Source of the DNA: Cephalopachus bancanus
Lineage: Eukaryota; Chordata; Mammalia; Primates; Tarsiidae
Direction: 5' to 3'
Length of the DNA stretch: 64,000 nt
NCBI GenBank assembly: GCA_027257055.1
Contig: JAPVLO010000040.1
Span: 642,501 to 706,500 of the forward strand
Part shown: positions 34,930 through 47,988 of the stretch, in pieces
Layout of the letters: the number at the start of each line of letters is the position of its first letter
How positions within the stretch are numbered: position 1 is the stretch's first letter
Notes under the pieces: generated by a model
The model's input: the letters and a program-made list of their open reading frames with translations, nothing else
What the model was told of the DNA's origin: nothing
Database searches by the model: none
Program-made: the position numbers and the translations under genes

Positions 34930-35280
34930 CTTAAGATCTTATCTGATTTGTGAATGCTGACAAAGCCTCTCTCTGCTTGACAAAACTTCAGTCAGTAATA
35001 AAAAGCAAGGTGTGTTCCTGAGTTCTGTAAGTTATTACAGAAACTGAGGAGGGAATCCTGGAACTTCCACATTTGTAGTCAGCCAAGTAAAAGTAGGGGT
35101 AGCCTCTGAAGTGGCTGGCATCTGAAGTGACAACAGTCTTGGGGGACTGAGTTCTTCATCTGCAGGGCAGGGGGAGTGGGTCTGATGCTAACTCCTGCAG
35201 TTAGCTTCAGAAATGAATTACTGGGTACTAGCATCAGAGAATTTGCTGATGTCAGAAAATACTATTTAAAAGGGATTAAG
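34930..35280 (+). repeat. ERV-L-type (MLT2-like) LTR fragment
   Basis: Contains 'gagttctgtaagttattacag', 'ctggcatctgaagtg', 'cagtcttgggggactgag', 'ctgatgctaactcctgcagttag', 'gcatcagagaatttgctg', in the order of an MLT2/ERV-L LTR. No internal region is attached. Confidence 0.65.
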
Positions 35281-37264
35281 GGTTGGAGAGAGGGGAAGTG
35301 AGGGAAGCAGAAAAGGACTTGAAGGAAGGATGGTGAGAGAAGGGAATGGCAAATTATATCTGCAGCTTCTGATCACAGCTTCTAAGAAGAGATAAATACT
35401 AAGTCATCAAATAAACTAACTAGTCATTTTGTCTGTTTTCCAGTACTACACTATGTTCTGATCCTGGAAAATGAATTTGAATTCTAAATGGATTCCATAA
35501 TGGGAATTATATACATTGAAATAGAAGAGTATCTTTAATTTGTTTTTTTCTACAAAATAATACAAGCTCATGGTAAAAATTTAACACAGTATGCCAGATA
35601 TAAATTTTTTTTAAAGTTTCTCTTATCACCCATACTCCAGAGGTAATTTTAACCAACAATTTTATATACTCTTTCAGACATTTTTCATGAATAAAGACAC
35701 ACACACAGAGTTTGCAAATTGTAACACTTATAATATAAATGAGCTAAATCAGTTTTGTTTTTCTCAGAAAAGAGCAATAAGTCACACATCAGTTGCTCCA
35801 TCAAGTGTAACAATTCATGACTTCAGTTTTAATCAGAAGAAAATAAACCCCATCTTTCATTTATCAATTTAAGCTATAACTGAAAATACCTTTGGCATAG
35901 ATAGAAGATTCAAAAAAATTAGGTACACTGAAACTTCCGACAAAAAAAAGAGAATTTTTAATGCATATGTATATGTGCCAAAGCAGATTTCACTGCCTAC
36001 TTTCTTTTTAAATAATAAAGTATTTTTACATTTTTTGAAAATTCACACTGGATGCACAGCTTAATATTTAATTGCATAAAGTCAGAATTCCAAATGCTCT
36101 TTTCTGTATTAGTGACATTTAACATTTTGAAGTAACATAAAGATTCTAAAAGTTAGGAAAAAAATGTATTTTTACCATATATATTAAAGTTTAAGATATA
36201 TCTATGATTTTCAAAAAGCAAATAAAGGAAAATCCACATAAAATGCCTAATTTTCTCTCAATATACACACTTCACAAATCTTAGGTTGCTAAAATATATT
36301 GTTATTAAATAAAGTAAGCTGTGAATTATGTTGGAAAATAATATTCACTGTTTGAAATTTATTTAAAAAAATTTTAAAGCCTGAAACCTTACCAAAAGCA
36401 CTTAGGCTGCATTTACTGGATGTAAAGTAAAGCGCCACACAACAATGAAAAGAGCTCCCAGCCCTTTGGCTGGAGTCATGCAGACTTGGATTAAATCATG
36501 ACTGCTGTACTTCTTTCTCAGGTCTTTGTGTCTTCCAATACAAAATTCAGAACTGATCACAAATTTTATTGTTTTTTAATAGGCACTGTTTAATCAACAA
36601 GTTTGTGTTTTCTACTTGATTGGGGATTACACCTAGCTCAATGTCTTCATAAAATACAATGCAAAAAAATGAAGAAATGTACAAAATGATCTATGAAATC
36701 TTGAGATAGCTGTCTCAGGATTTATGTCTGTCCCTTGCTGTGAGTTTAGTATACTAAAACCCCTGCTACCAGCCCTCTGATTGTCCCTGAGGGAGAGAAG
36801 GTACCTGACATCCCCCAAGATGGATATGACCTTTTAGTTAACTGTAAGGCCAACCAACAGAGAAAACTCAATCAGATTTTCAAGGTTGAATGCACAGAGG
36901 ATTTGACTTTCACTAATCTCCAGATTACATTTGGTACCAAACAGCTTAATGTACCAATACCATCTCCCAGCTCAGAAATAATAAGCAAATGTGTGATTAA
37001 GGTTTTAGATAATTCAGGAGATTAAAATGCTGTTTTCATACCACAGACACCAAACTTCTGTCAGCCCAGAAGTCTGCAGTAAGAATGTCTGTTTTGGTTT
37101 TTGTTTGTACCTTGATCCAGTAGAGAGCTGCTTAAGGAATAGTCTCTGTTCTTTGTAATATACCAAATATAACTAAGACCCACTAATCCTCTAAGTCACA
37201 GCCAAGTAATCTTTGTGTCTAAATGAGTTGAATTTCCAATATGAAAATTTTAGTAGTGTCCATT

Positions 37265-37680
37265 TTTATCAAAACTGTTTAACTCCTCTCAAAGAATTAC
37301 ACCTAAAATAATATTTTTCCTTTGTCCTAGCATCTTCATTCCTAGAATTACTTAACAGATATACTTAATAGAAGTAAAATGTTATCCAGTGTAGTTATCC
37401 AATACAGAATTGTTCTTCATAGAAAATCACTGGAAATCACCTAAAGGTCTGTCAACAGGAGACTAGTTGTATAAGAGTGTATATCCATACAATAAAATAG
37501 CATGCAGCTACAATACATCACAAAATGATACAACTCATCCATTCTGACAGGGAAAGGCCTCTACCAAACACATTGTTTACTTAACACATCTACACCAAGC
37601 GTGAAACAATATTAAAAAAAAAAAGAATATATGTTCATATTCACTTGTATACACACAGAAAATAACTCTACTGATAAACA
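37265..37680 (+). mobile_element. L1 (L1M-type) 3' region
   Basis: Carries 'caaagaattacacctaaaat', 'acagatatacttaatag', 'cacctaaaggtctgtcaacagg', 'gtatatccatacaataaaatagcatgcagc' and 'gaatatatgttcatattc', as in old L1 3' untranslated sequence. It resumes after the Tigger-type element at 38574. Confidence 0.75.
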
Positions 37681-37684
37681 TTAA

Positions 37685-38573
37685 TGAACCGCATAAGCAT
37701 GTTTCATCAAAAACAGACTGCATATATGATGATTGTTCCATAAAATTATAACTGAAAAATTATGAGATTAGAGCTGAAAAATTCCTTTGCCTAGTGATGC
37801 CGCAGCCATTATAATCTTAGCTTAATGCATTAAAACTGCTTACTTTGTCTCAAAGAATCACATACACCTAAAATGATATTTTTCCTTTGTCTCAGAAACT
37901 TCATTTCCAGAAATTATCCTACAGATATACTTGGGTATCTTACAAATAGCCTATGGATATTCTATCATTTAAGTTTTACAAATTATCCTACAGATATATT
38001 TGGATAATCTATAGATATCCTGAAGATATTCTATCATTTCATCTCTAGAAATTATCCTACAGATAATTTGGGTATATTTGGGTATCCTACAGATATTCAG
38101 CACATATATAAAAATGTTTGAGGCAGTGTTGGTGTAAACAAACCTATTGTGCTATCAGATGTATAAAAGTATAGAGTTATAAGATTTCACATTCACTCAC
38201 CACTCACTCACTCGCTCACTCACCCAGAGCAATACCTGCAATCTCCATTCCAATCTTGCAGGCTCTATTCATGGGAAGTGCCCTATGCAGGTACACCATG
38301 TTTTATCTTTTATACCATACTTCTACTGAACTATGTTCTACTGTTCTATGTTATCACTGTGTTACACTGTATTGCCTACAGTATTCAACACAGTAACATG
38401 TTGTCCAGGTTTGTGGCCTAGAAGCAATAGACTACACCATCTAGCCCAGGTGTGCTGTAGGCTACACCATCTAGGGGTGTGTAAGAGTACTCTATAATGT
38501 TCCACGATGATTAAATTGTCTGGTTACACTGATTTTCAGAATGTACCCTCATCATTAAGTGATACAAGACTGT
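37685..38573 (-). mobile_element. Tigger-type DNA transposon, interrupted by L1-like sequence
   Basis: The high end reads CATTAAGTGATACAAGACTG, the inverse of the CAGTCATGTGTCACTTAA end at 23939. The low end 'gcatgtttcatcaaaaacag' and 'ccataaaattataactg' matches the opposite terminus. 38190-38570 gives a collinear match to the known consensus, including CACTCACTCACTC and GCCTACAGTATTCAACACAG. An L1-like block at about 37835-38115 sits inside it. Confidence 0.8.
37835..38115 (+). repeat. Second copy of an L1 3' block, with internal repeats
   Basis: 37845-37935 repeats the motif series of 37275-37370 (caaagaat, acctaaaatgatatttttcc, cttcattt, acagatatactt). ATTATCCTACAGATA then recurs three times (about 37913, 37982, 38049), and GATATTCTATCATTT twice. 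Confidence 0.75.
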
Positions 38574-38740
38574 ATAAGAAACTAATACCAGTGATTATCT
38601 ATTTAGCATAGAGGGAAAAAAGTGGATAGGACATGGAAATGGGAAGGTTTTCAATTTTTTTTGTATTGTTTTAAATTTCTGAACCATGTGAATACTTTAC
38701 CCATTTAAAAAGGCATGAAGGGGTAAGGGAAGGAAAAGAA
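38574..38740 (+). mobile_element. L1 3' UTR remainder
   Basis: Reads 'aataccagtgattatctatttag', 'ggatgggac'-like text and 'gttttaaatttctgaaccatgtgaatactttaccc' in pieces, the usual end of an L1M 3' UTR, continuing 37265-37680 after the Tigger insertion. Confidence 0.7.
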
Positions 38741-39424
38741 AGAGAGTCTACATGGAAAGGGTGGCCTGACAGGCCACAGACTTCAACCTGTGGTGACACA
38801 AGAAGAAGACAGCAATTGAAAATGTAAACTGTGAGCTCACTTATCCTCCCTCCTGCCAAGCTTCTGATGGATGACTATTAATAAATCCAGAAGCTAGAGG
38901 GTAAGGATGTCTGCTGATAGAGGCCCTGTACCATGCACATAAGCCTCCCAGGCACGTAGCAGGGTAGAGAAGGATGGGAAAAGGACATGATGAAGCAAAA
39001 ACAAAAACAAGCAAAGAAACAAAAATGGATCTTTAACTCTATACATTTGGCAAACTGAAGGAATCTTTAAAAATAATTTCTAGTAACTCTTTTACATAGG
39101 AAAGGATCAATTTGAGCTCACCACATATAAAGTTAGAAAGCAAAATAATGAAAAGTAATAAAAAATTTGTTTTAGAGGTCACTTATACCAACTAATTAAG
39201 CTATTATTACTTTGTGGACAATGACTTATCAAGTAGAGGGCTGTTTGTTCAACTGAGATCATCTCTTTATTCTAACAAACATATGATGTGTCTTCCTCTG
39301 TTTTACAGAGTAAGATCCTAGGAATTGAAATGGTTAAAAACTTCCAAAGGTTAGACAGCTAAGCAGGAAGTCAAAATTCAAATGAACGTATAACTGACTT
39401 CAAAGCCCGTATCTTTTCTTTTTT

Positions 39425-39885
39425 TTGTTGCTGCTATAAAATACACATAACACAAAATATACTATCTTGACCATTTAAGTGTATAATTCAGTAACGTCCA
39501 GGATATTCACACTGTTGTGCAACACACATCCAGCACTTTTTCATCTTGCAAAACGGAAACTCTATACCCATCAGGCAACAACACCCTACATTTCCTTCTC
39601 CCCAGCCCTTGGTAACCACCATTCTACTTTGTTTATATAAATGTGACTACCTAGCTATCTCACGTAAGTGGAATAATACAGTATTTGTCCTTCTATCACT
39701 TTATTCCAATTAGTACAATGCTCTCAAGGTTCATCCATAGTGTAGCGTGTGGTATCATTTTGTTCCTTTTTAAGACTGAATCATATTCCACTGTGGGTAT
39801 ATAACACATTTTGTTAATCCATTCATTGGCTGATGGACATTTGGGTTGTTTCTACCTCTTAGCTACAGTGAATAATTTATGACTA
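39425..39885 (-). mobile_element. L1 3' region fragment
   Basis: Plus strand shows antisense L1 text: 'accatttaagtgtataattcag', 'cttggtaaccaccattctac', 'cattcattggctgatggacatttgggttg'. Minus-orientation, old. Confidence 0.85.
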
Positions 39886-40639
39886 TCTTTTAATCTCTAT
39901 CTTTTTCCCCCCTTTCTTCCTGAAGTGAAATGTGAAAATGCTTTGAAAGCTGTAAATCACAAGTATTGGACTTTTCTTAATGTAGCCACATCTGCTTATC
40001 CTTTCACTTTGTTCTCCTACAACAAAGTTATTCCGTGAGATGCAATGCTTCAATGTAAAGCGAGCAGCTTGATATTACAGAAGCCAAATATAGGTGATCT
40101 TCAGTAAGGTTTGAAAGTGGTCTTAAAGGAACAACTGAAGGAATTTTGTGAGACATTCAGGTACAGACAGTTCAAGGCCCAAATCCAAATGAAACAGTAA
40201 AGAAAGCTTCCAATAATGTCAAAACAAACAAATTACACAGTTAGGTGAATACAAAGGAGTCAAACAGAAGTTTGCATATCATAGCTAAAGCCAGGGATGG
40301 TGGGTGGATTAAAGGCAGGAGAAAGGACATTACTAGAGTCCCTATGCCATGTATAGATGCTGAGCCTAAGATGGTTAATTTAAAAGTACTCCAAGATCCT
40401 GTGTGGTTATCTCATAATGCAACAGGGCAATTTCTGTGCTTTTAAGGTAAGGCAAAAATGAATGTTCTGTGGTGCCTGAACTGAAGAAATAAATATAATA
40501 ATAAATGGGTTCACTCTGTCATCCAATACACCTCTAGTACAATGCTGCCTGCTGAATTCATAGTCGCTGAATAATAATAACTTTCCAAGAAAAGATTAAA
40601 AATTAAACTTTGAAGAGAGAAAGAGTCTCGGAAATAATA

Positions 40640-40850
40640 TAGCCAGATCCCAGCTGCCTGAGTTTGAATCCCTACTCTGGTACTTACAAATCATACAGCT
40701 GTCAAAAAAGGAACTTAACCTCTAAGTCACAATTTTCTCATTTAAAAAAAGTAAAAAATAATGGCACAAACTCCCACAGGGTTGTTAAAAAATAAATAAT
40801 TTAATATTTGCAAAGTACTTAGAACAAAAATACCTGTCCAGGTAAGTTTT
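40640..40850 (+). repeat. MIR SINE
   Basis: 'ctgagtttgaatccctactctgg', 'cttaacctctaagtcacaattttctcatt', 'agggttgttaaa' and 'gcaaagtacttagaac' follow the MIR order. Confidence 0.8.
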
Positions 40851-41059
40851 ATATAAGCATTTGGCAAATAATGTAAGTACCCACATAAGACAGTAAGCTC
40901 CTGAAGAGTGAGATCTTGACTAATTTAACTTTATAACTCTTGAGCTACAAAAAAATTACAAGCTGTATCCAAGTCTTACTTGAAACACTGACTTCCCCTT
41001 CAGTCCAGAGGTGAACTAATAATACCTTCCACAGAGATCTATTTTGCTGTGTAAAACGT

Positions 41060-41235
41060 GTATGTACCGCCATAGAATATACATAGTACACTTATTGCTC
41101 ATATTTCCTTTATCCCTTACATGACTTGTGAGCCCATGGAAGGCAGGGTTCTCTATTTATTCATCTTTGTTACATTCCAACACCCAGCACAATCAATTAG
41201 GGAGGACTCCACAAATGACTACTAAATGGTTAAAT
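41060..41235 (+). repeat. L2 3'-end fragment
   Basis: 'cttgtgagcccatggaaggcagg', 'cattccaacacccagcac' and the final 'actactaaatgg' fit the L2 3' end. Confidence 0.65.
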
Positions 41236-41242
41236 AAAAGAA

Positions 41243-41526
41243 CTCAGCCTGTAATCCCACCCCTTGGGAGACTGAGGTGAGTGGATTGCCTGAGCCCGTG
41301 GGTTCGAGACCCGCCTGGGCAACTTGGTGAGACCTCATCTCTACAATAAATAAAAAAATTAGCTGGATGTGGAATCAAACGCCTGTAGTTCCAGCAACTT
41401 GGAAGGCTGAGGCGGAAGGATTGCCGGAGCCCAGCAGGTCGAGGCTGCGATGGCCGGGAGCAGCCATTGTACTCCAGTCTGGGTGACAGAGTGAGACTCC
41501 AACTCAAAAAAAAAAAAAAAAAAAAA
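41243..41526 (+). repeat. Alu element, 5'-truncated
   Basis: Begins at CTCAGCCTGTAATCCC, missing the first about 15 bases; 22-A tail. Inserted at the end of the L2 fragment. Confidence 0.93.
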
Positions 41527-41623
41527 GAATGGATGTTTTAAATTAACTGAAATGGGTATAGTGATTTTGAAAAGAGCTAGTAGGCACTGCTGAAAAATGC
41601 TCTTCTAAAAATTGTAAATTAGC

Positions 41624-41914
41624 TTTTTTTTTTTTTTGAGTTGGAGTCTCACTCTGTCGCCTAGACTGGAGTGCAGTGACCGCTCCTGGCCACCGCAGCC
41701 TTGACCTGCTGGGCTCTGGCGATCCTTCTGCCTCAGCCTTCCGAGTAGCTGGAATTACAGGTGCGTGCTACCACGCCTGGCTGATTTTTTGATTTATTGT
41801 TGAGATGAGGTCTCGCCAAGTTGCCCAGGCGAGTCTCGAACCCGTGGGCTCAGGCAATCCACTCACCTAAGCCTCCCAAGATGTGGGATTACAGGTTGAG
41901 CCACCAAGCCGGGC
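41624..41914 (-). repeat. Alu element
   Basis: Minus-strand young-type Alu with duplication GTAAATTAGC / GTAACTTAGT on its two sides. Only about 100 bp from the opposite-strand Alu at 41243, so the two form an inverted pair. Confidence 0.94.
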
Positions 41915-42015
41915 TGTAACTTAGTAGTTTTCTAAAAGCTGTTTAATAGAAATTCGTGACTATCAGAAAAGTATAAATAAAGAATGCAAATCAGTCTGCA
42001 CAATAAGATACTAGT

Positions 42016-42058
42016 ATGGAAGTGTGAGTGTGAGTGTGTGTGTGTGCGTGTGTGTGTA
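42016..42058. repeat. (TG)n microsatellite
   Basis: GTGTGAGTGTGAG runs into a TG tract with one CG interruption. Confidence 0.95.
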
Positions 42059-45000
42059 GTCTAAATAGAGTTTTCCTCCCTTTTCCAAACACCTTAACTC
42101 TTGTACAAACTTTAACATTAAAGAGTAGGTCTTGCTCTGGATCTTTAATAAAATAAGAAGTTCACAGAAGAAGAATGATAATACCTACATGCTCAACATA
42201 CAGAAGTCGATTTCAAAATAAATGGTTATTTTGAACAGTCCAGTTTGAGTATTTAAACTGATTTTAAAAGAAATATAAATAGTGCTCACAGCCATTGTAA
42301 ATTGTATTTGACAGATTACTAAAATGTTACTTAGCTGTTAGTCTGAAAAGAAAAATTTTAACCTTCTACATAACAAATATTTTCTGAAAGAAAACATTTT
42401 ATTTATGCAATCCAAACCTAACTGAAGACTCATTACACTCAAGCCAGAGTTGAATACAACTTAAACCTTTCCAAACTAGATTAATTCATACAGCTTGTAA
42501 TCTTGCAAATAAAGTTCTATAAACAAATAAAAGGCACAACAGAGTAGAGATTCGTATCATGGTCTAATAAGGGTGATTAAGATCATCATAAATACACATA
42601 AATATACCATCACTATATAGGGAGAAAGAAACAGTCAATACTCTAAATATAAACCATGCCTGGAAATAAACTATTTTTAAAAATGCAGAGTAAATATTTG
42701 TACATACAAGGTCCTTAAATATACATACAATGCATAAGACTATGTTTTAACATACACACAAGGAAACAACAAATTTCTTCAGAAAGAAACAAGGAAAAAT
42801 AATTAGAAGGATGGAAGGAGAAAGAATTAATTAATTCTAATTTTCATGAGTAATTAGCAAAAATATAACAATTATATTGGCGCTGGAATGTATTTAATGG
42901 TTATCATCCAGATAGTTACATCTTCGGAACACTACTGTAAAGTATATATCATCTTCATTGTACAGAAAAGAAATGCCTACTTAAAGACATCTAGTGACTT
43001 AGCTAGGGTCCGACACCCAACAGAGATCCAGGGTTCTAACCCCAGGTTATCTGATACCTAAGTCCATGCTTCCCTCTACTTACTTATTCTAAATTGAGAA
43101 AACAATGCTTTGGGTTATTACAGTTTGGGAAAAACTCAGCAAGTTATTACAAGTATCAAATGAAATGCCTATCAAAGTGCTTTGGAAACTACAATGATGC
43201 AAATATAGGTCAATTTATTGTTTACTTAACACAATACCCAATTTTTGATGGTTCATCTATATTGTGAAAAAAATTAACTGTGAGGCCAATGCACTGAGAT
43301 GATGGCTCCAGAGTCATGGATTCATATGGAAACTGAAACCCAACTCAGGAATGGTCATGGCCTAGGAATTTGAACTAGAAATTTTAGCAGTCAAAAATCA
43401 CCTCCAAACCTCTAACTACAAACTTTGCACTTTAGCCAAATGAGCATTTTCTTTGCCTTGCCATACACACTTCATCAAAGTTTTGCCTTCACTCCCTTTT
43501 GGTGGAACACTGAACGCCTTACACTCTGATACTACCCAATTCAAGAATCTCTAACTGCTCAAATAAACTCATTAAAATTTAAATGTGCCTAAGTGTATCT
43601 TTTAGCAATTCTTATCTTGTAGAATAGATTTCAAGAATTTGCGAGGCTAAAATGATTCAAGAGAATCAAATCTAAATAAATAAAAATATTCCAAACACTA
43701 CTCAGAATTATTATGAAAATTTTATCAATTTTTTTAAGAAAACAAATTCTTCCAGTATACTGTCACCTTAATTTATCCTTAACTATGTGCAATTATTCAC
43801 CAAACAAAGGCATTATGACAGGAAAAAAAGGAAAAAAAATGGTCTTATGCACTATACCTCAAAGAAATACAAATCTGTCCTTTAAACAAGGGGAAATACT
43901 CAAAGGTCTTCCAGAATCAGCAAGTTACCGGATTTTGGTACTAAATTCTAGCAATTTTTATATATAAATTTGTAAATTTCAGAAAAAAATTTTTTTAAAT
44001 TACAATTTTACAGTAATAAAGTCCCAAAAGTGAAAATTAGAGATGAGATTTTTCCTAAAACTGGTAGAAGGAATCTAAAAATTGAAGAATTATTAAATTC
44101 TAGACACTATACTGGAGGTATTACATACGTTTAGTTATCATAACTTCTCAGGGTGTTGGGGGGGAAATTACCTTTCTTTTTCTTATACATAATAAATTTC
44201 AGAGGTAACATTTAACTCCAGGATTGACGTAATCTCGAAGGTTTCTCATTTTCTAAAATAACGCACTACAAAATGCTGGCTGCAAAACAAAACAAAACTT
44301 TCTAAGCAACAAATAAAGTAGATTAAATTTCACCTGCAATAAATAAACATACAGAATTTTATAAGGATAGTCAGACAGTCAACCATATTCACTGAATGTA
44401 CCCCATTTACTAAGAAATATAAGACACAGCATAGGAAGTTAAAAAAACATTACAAATGTATAACAATAGAAACTTTTCATCATGTTATTATGCACAGTAG
44501 TAAAGATGATCAATGACTAGGGCTCAGGTTCACCCACAGTTTTATCAGTCCGAATGGTGAATATTGGCAAATTTCTATTCTGTTGATTAATTTTTACCTG
44601 ACAATAAGGAAACTTCTGAAATAAATATATTCTGAAATAAATATTCTGAAATAAACTCGCTAGAAAGAGTTGCTCAGCTTTCTACCTAGATCACCCAAAA
44701 TGACAGAGGAAATAGACAACAGAAAGAAGAGGGTAGTAGTTGTCTTTTCAAACAGACTAATCTTTTGGCCATCCTAAATAACTGAGTATCATTCTTAATA
44801 TAAGCCAATGGATTTCTCAAATAAATATTCGGTAAACCTACAGACTAAAGGAAGTAACCAGTGCACTGGGTCAATTTAAGTTAATAGTGACCCAAGTCAT
44901 TAACTATTGAGAGGAGGGGACAGGAATAACAAAGATCGAATAAAGGAAAATCTATATTTTTAGTTGTTATACCTAAGAGTTAAATCTCATTTCTCACTTT

Positions 45001-46828
45001 TAATTGCAAACATCATTAAGTATACTGCAAAAGACCAGCTACTTTAAACAATTATCAGGCTCCAGAGGTCACCAATTAGAACCCTGCAAGGATTTGAATT
45101 AAAAAAGGTTTTATGATTAGGTGAAGTAATGATCCAAGAAAGAGATTAGTTCTATTCAGACTGCACTCATTATAAAACCCATTTTCTTTGTGAGAAGATT
45201 CAATGTCTTTCTCATTTATCCCGCTGGCATTATCACACTCTGAGATAGAAATATGACTGTACTAATGATATTCTATAACAACCATATAATATAAGCATTT
45301 TATTACTTTCATATCTAACAGGAATATAAATGAATATTTTCTATTGGTTAGATGTACAATAATAAGGTGACAGTCTATTTAAATAAATTCAAAGTAAGAT
45401 TTATTATTCTAAGATCATACATTTTTAGGTCAGTTTGCTAATCAGTTTATATTTATGTAGTAAAGAGTCTGAGTAAACTAAGAAGAGGGCACCTTAAGAA
45501 ATTAAATCATATTTTCCGTATAATGGCATTCCTAAATGGGGTCACCTTTATATAAAGAATTCTAAAGAAAAATAGCATGATCAAAGATTGCAGCTAGATC
45601 CCAAAGAACACATCTACTCTGGTGCAATTTCAAAGACACATCGACAAAACCATAAGAGATAGGCTAGCACAATGAAAATGGTTAAAAAAAAAAAAGCTAA
45701 TGTTAGTACAAAACTTACACAATGCCTAAAAATACCTTATTTTCCTTATACTCAATGATCTTCTAAGCCATGTGAAAACTGTCAAATAGGCATCAAACAC
45801 TTTTAAAAAGCAAAATGCATTTTCAGCACAAATATACATCCTGTCACTCAGATATAATCATGGTAGAAAATTAAGACACTGAGAAAAATTCAATTTTCAC
45901 ACATTTTAATAGTCATAGCTTCTGTGGACATGAAATATCTCAACACGTATCTACAGAATTATTGAAAGTGAGGACTACCTTCCCATGTGAACTTTAAACC
46001 AGGAAAAGTTATCCATACTAGGTCTTTCTCCAGTCACATTTTATATATTGCTTTGTGTTATGAATCTGATGACTCTTCACAATGGACATTTCCATCTGGG
46101 GTTTTCTTTAAGGGATGTTGTCAAGTTAAATAAGGATCTTCACATTCTATACAAAGCTACACATTAAAAACAACCAGGGATTTTGTTAAAACAAAAACAA
46201 AACAAAAACAAAAACACTATACCAAGGTAATCAATGGCATTTGTTGTCATTTTGTTTTTCAACCATAAAGTATTTAGTTTAGCAATTACACATTCTAATG
46301 GGAGCCACTTGCCAAATCTACTGACAATGGACTGACTACTTTAAGCCTGAATATATAGATTACTTGCCACTTCACAAAACTACAGGACATGGCCTATCTA
46401 GGTAAATGAGACAGAATCAAAGAATAAACACAGAGCTTTACTTTGATTAAAACGACCAATAAGTACTTTAGGTGGATGCCTGTTGTCTATTTTCTAGTTT
46501 GTCTTAAACATAGTTTATGTGATAATTTGATGTTCTATGCTACAAATTAGTGGCCAACTAAGATAAGAACATGAAGACTAATAACAAAGGCCAGGAATGC
46601 AGAACTGTTCCTTTAGATCAGCTGGAGAACTTACCAACAATTACAGCAACTACAGTTGCTGGCTCATCAAAGGGATATAATATGTAAACAGCTGTAAAAT
46701 GTATTTGAGGTACCACTATTTCTTTAGGGAGGGGGAGGGATATTAGGAAAAAAAATGTTTGCAAAGGCTCCATAAAGGAGACAATAATAGAAAAAATTTA
46801 AAAGCACTACCTAGAAAATCCAGCTGAA

Positions 46829-47123
46829 GCCGGGCTCGGTGGCTCAGCCTGTAATCCCGCGCCTTTGGGAGGCTGAGGTGAGTGGATTGCCTGAGCCCGT
46901 GGGTTCGAGACCCGCCTGGGTAGTGAGACCTCATCTCTACAATAAATCAAAAAATCAGCTGGGCGTGGTAGCGCATGCCTGTAATTCTGGCTACTTGGAA
47001 GGCTGAGGCGGAAGGATCGCTGGAGCCCAGCAAGTCGAGGCTGCGGTGGCCGGGAGCGGCCACTGCACTCCAGTCTGGGCGACAGAGTGAGACGCCAACT
47101 CAAAAAAAAAAAAAAAAAAAAAA
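46829..47123 (+). repeat. Alu element, young type
   Basis: Starts GCCGGGCTCGGTGG, 22-A tail, 15-bp duplication AGAAAATCCAGCTGA on both sides, CpGs largely intact. Confidence 0.96.
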
Positions 47124-47695
47124 GAAAATCCAGCTGAAATACATGAAAACATTTATCCTAAAAGATAAATGATTCAGGAGCAAATAAAATTTATATATAA
47201 ATATTTTTTGGTGTGTCAGGTAACACAGGGGCTAGAGTTGGTCAATAAGCTCAGTGATAAAATCAGAACCAAAAGATAAAAATTATAAAGAAAGGAGCTC
47301 CAACTCGAATTATAAGATGATTCTTGCCACAGTATTTGCCAAAAATGGAACTATCTACATCTGAAAGATTTTTGAGTTCATCATTTGAACCCTGTACAGC
47401 ACAGCCTAGCAGGAATGTTACAGAAGGACTCAATCATCTGATGGCAGACTGGATTTTAAAGTTCCTTTCAACCCTGAAACGTACACACATCTTTATTATC
47501 TGTCTCAATGACTAGTTCTTAGACACGCACAACTGTGTCTTCATCATATCCCCAGAACCTAGTTCTCCACTCTTTGATTATAACATACTTTCAAAAAAAT
47601 ATATATTTATTGAGTGAATGCATGTGAATATATGATGATATTCCTCATGGAAAGGCATAGTGGACTTAATGAATATTTAAGAATACCCACAGTTT

Positions 47696-47988
47696 GGTTG
47701 GGCTTGGTGGCTCAGCCTGTAATTCCAGCAATTTTGGAGGCTGAGGCTAGTGGATTGCCTGAGCCCGCAGGTTTGAGATCAGCCTGGGCAACTTGGTGAG
47801 ATCTCATCTCTACAATAAATAAAAAATTAGCCAGGTGTGGTAGCGCACCACTATAGTGCCAGCTACTTGGAAGGCTGAGGTGGAAGGATCACTGGAGTAC
47901 AGCAGGTTGACGCTGGGGTGGCCATGAGTGTGCCACTGTACTCCAGCCTGGGAGATAGAGTAAGACTCCAACTCAAAAAAAAAAAAAA
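47696..47988 (+). repeat. Alu element
   Basis: Starts GGTTGGGCTTGGTGG with a 14-A tail. The imperfect duplication AGAATACCCACAGTTT / AGAATAACCAGTTT shows moderate age. Confidence 0.94.

Noticed and set aside
38190..38225. CACTCACTCACTC tract as a possible microsatellite
   Set aside because: It is part of the Tigger-type consensus rather than an independent simple repeat.
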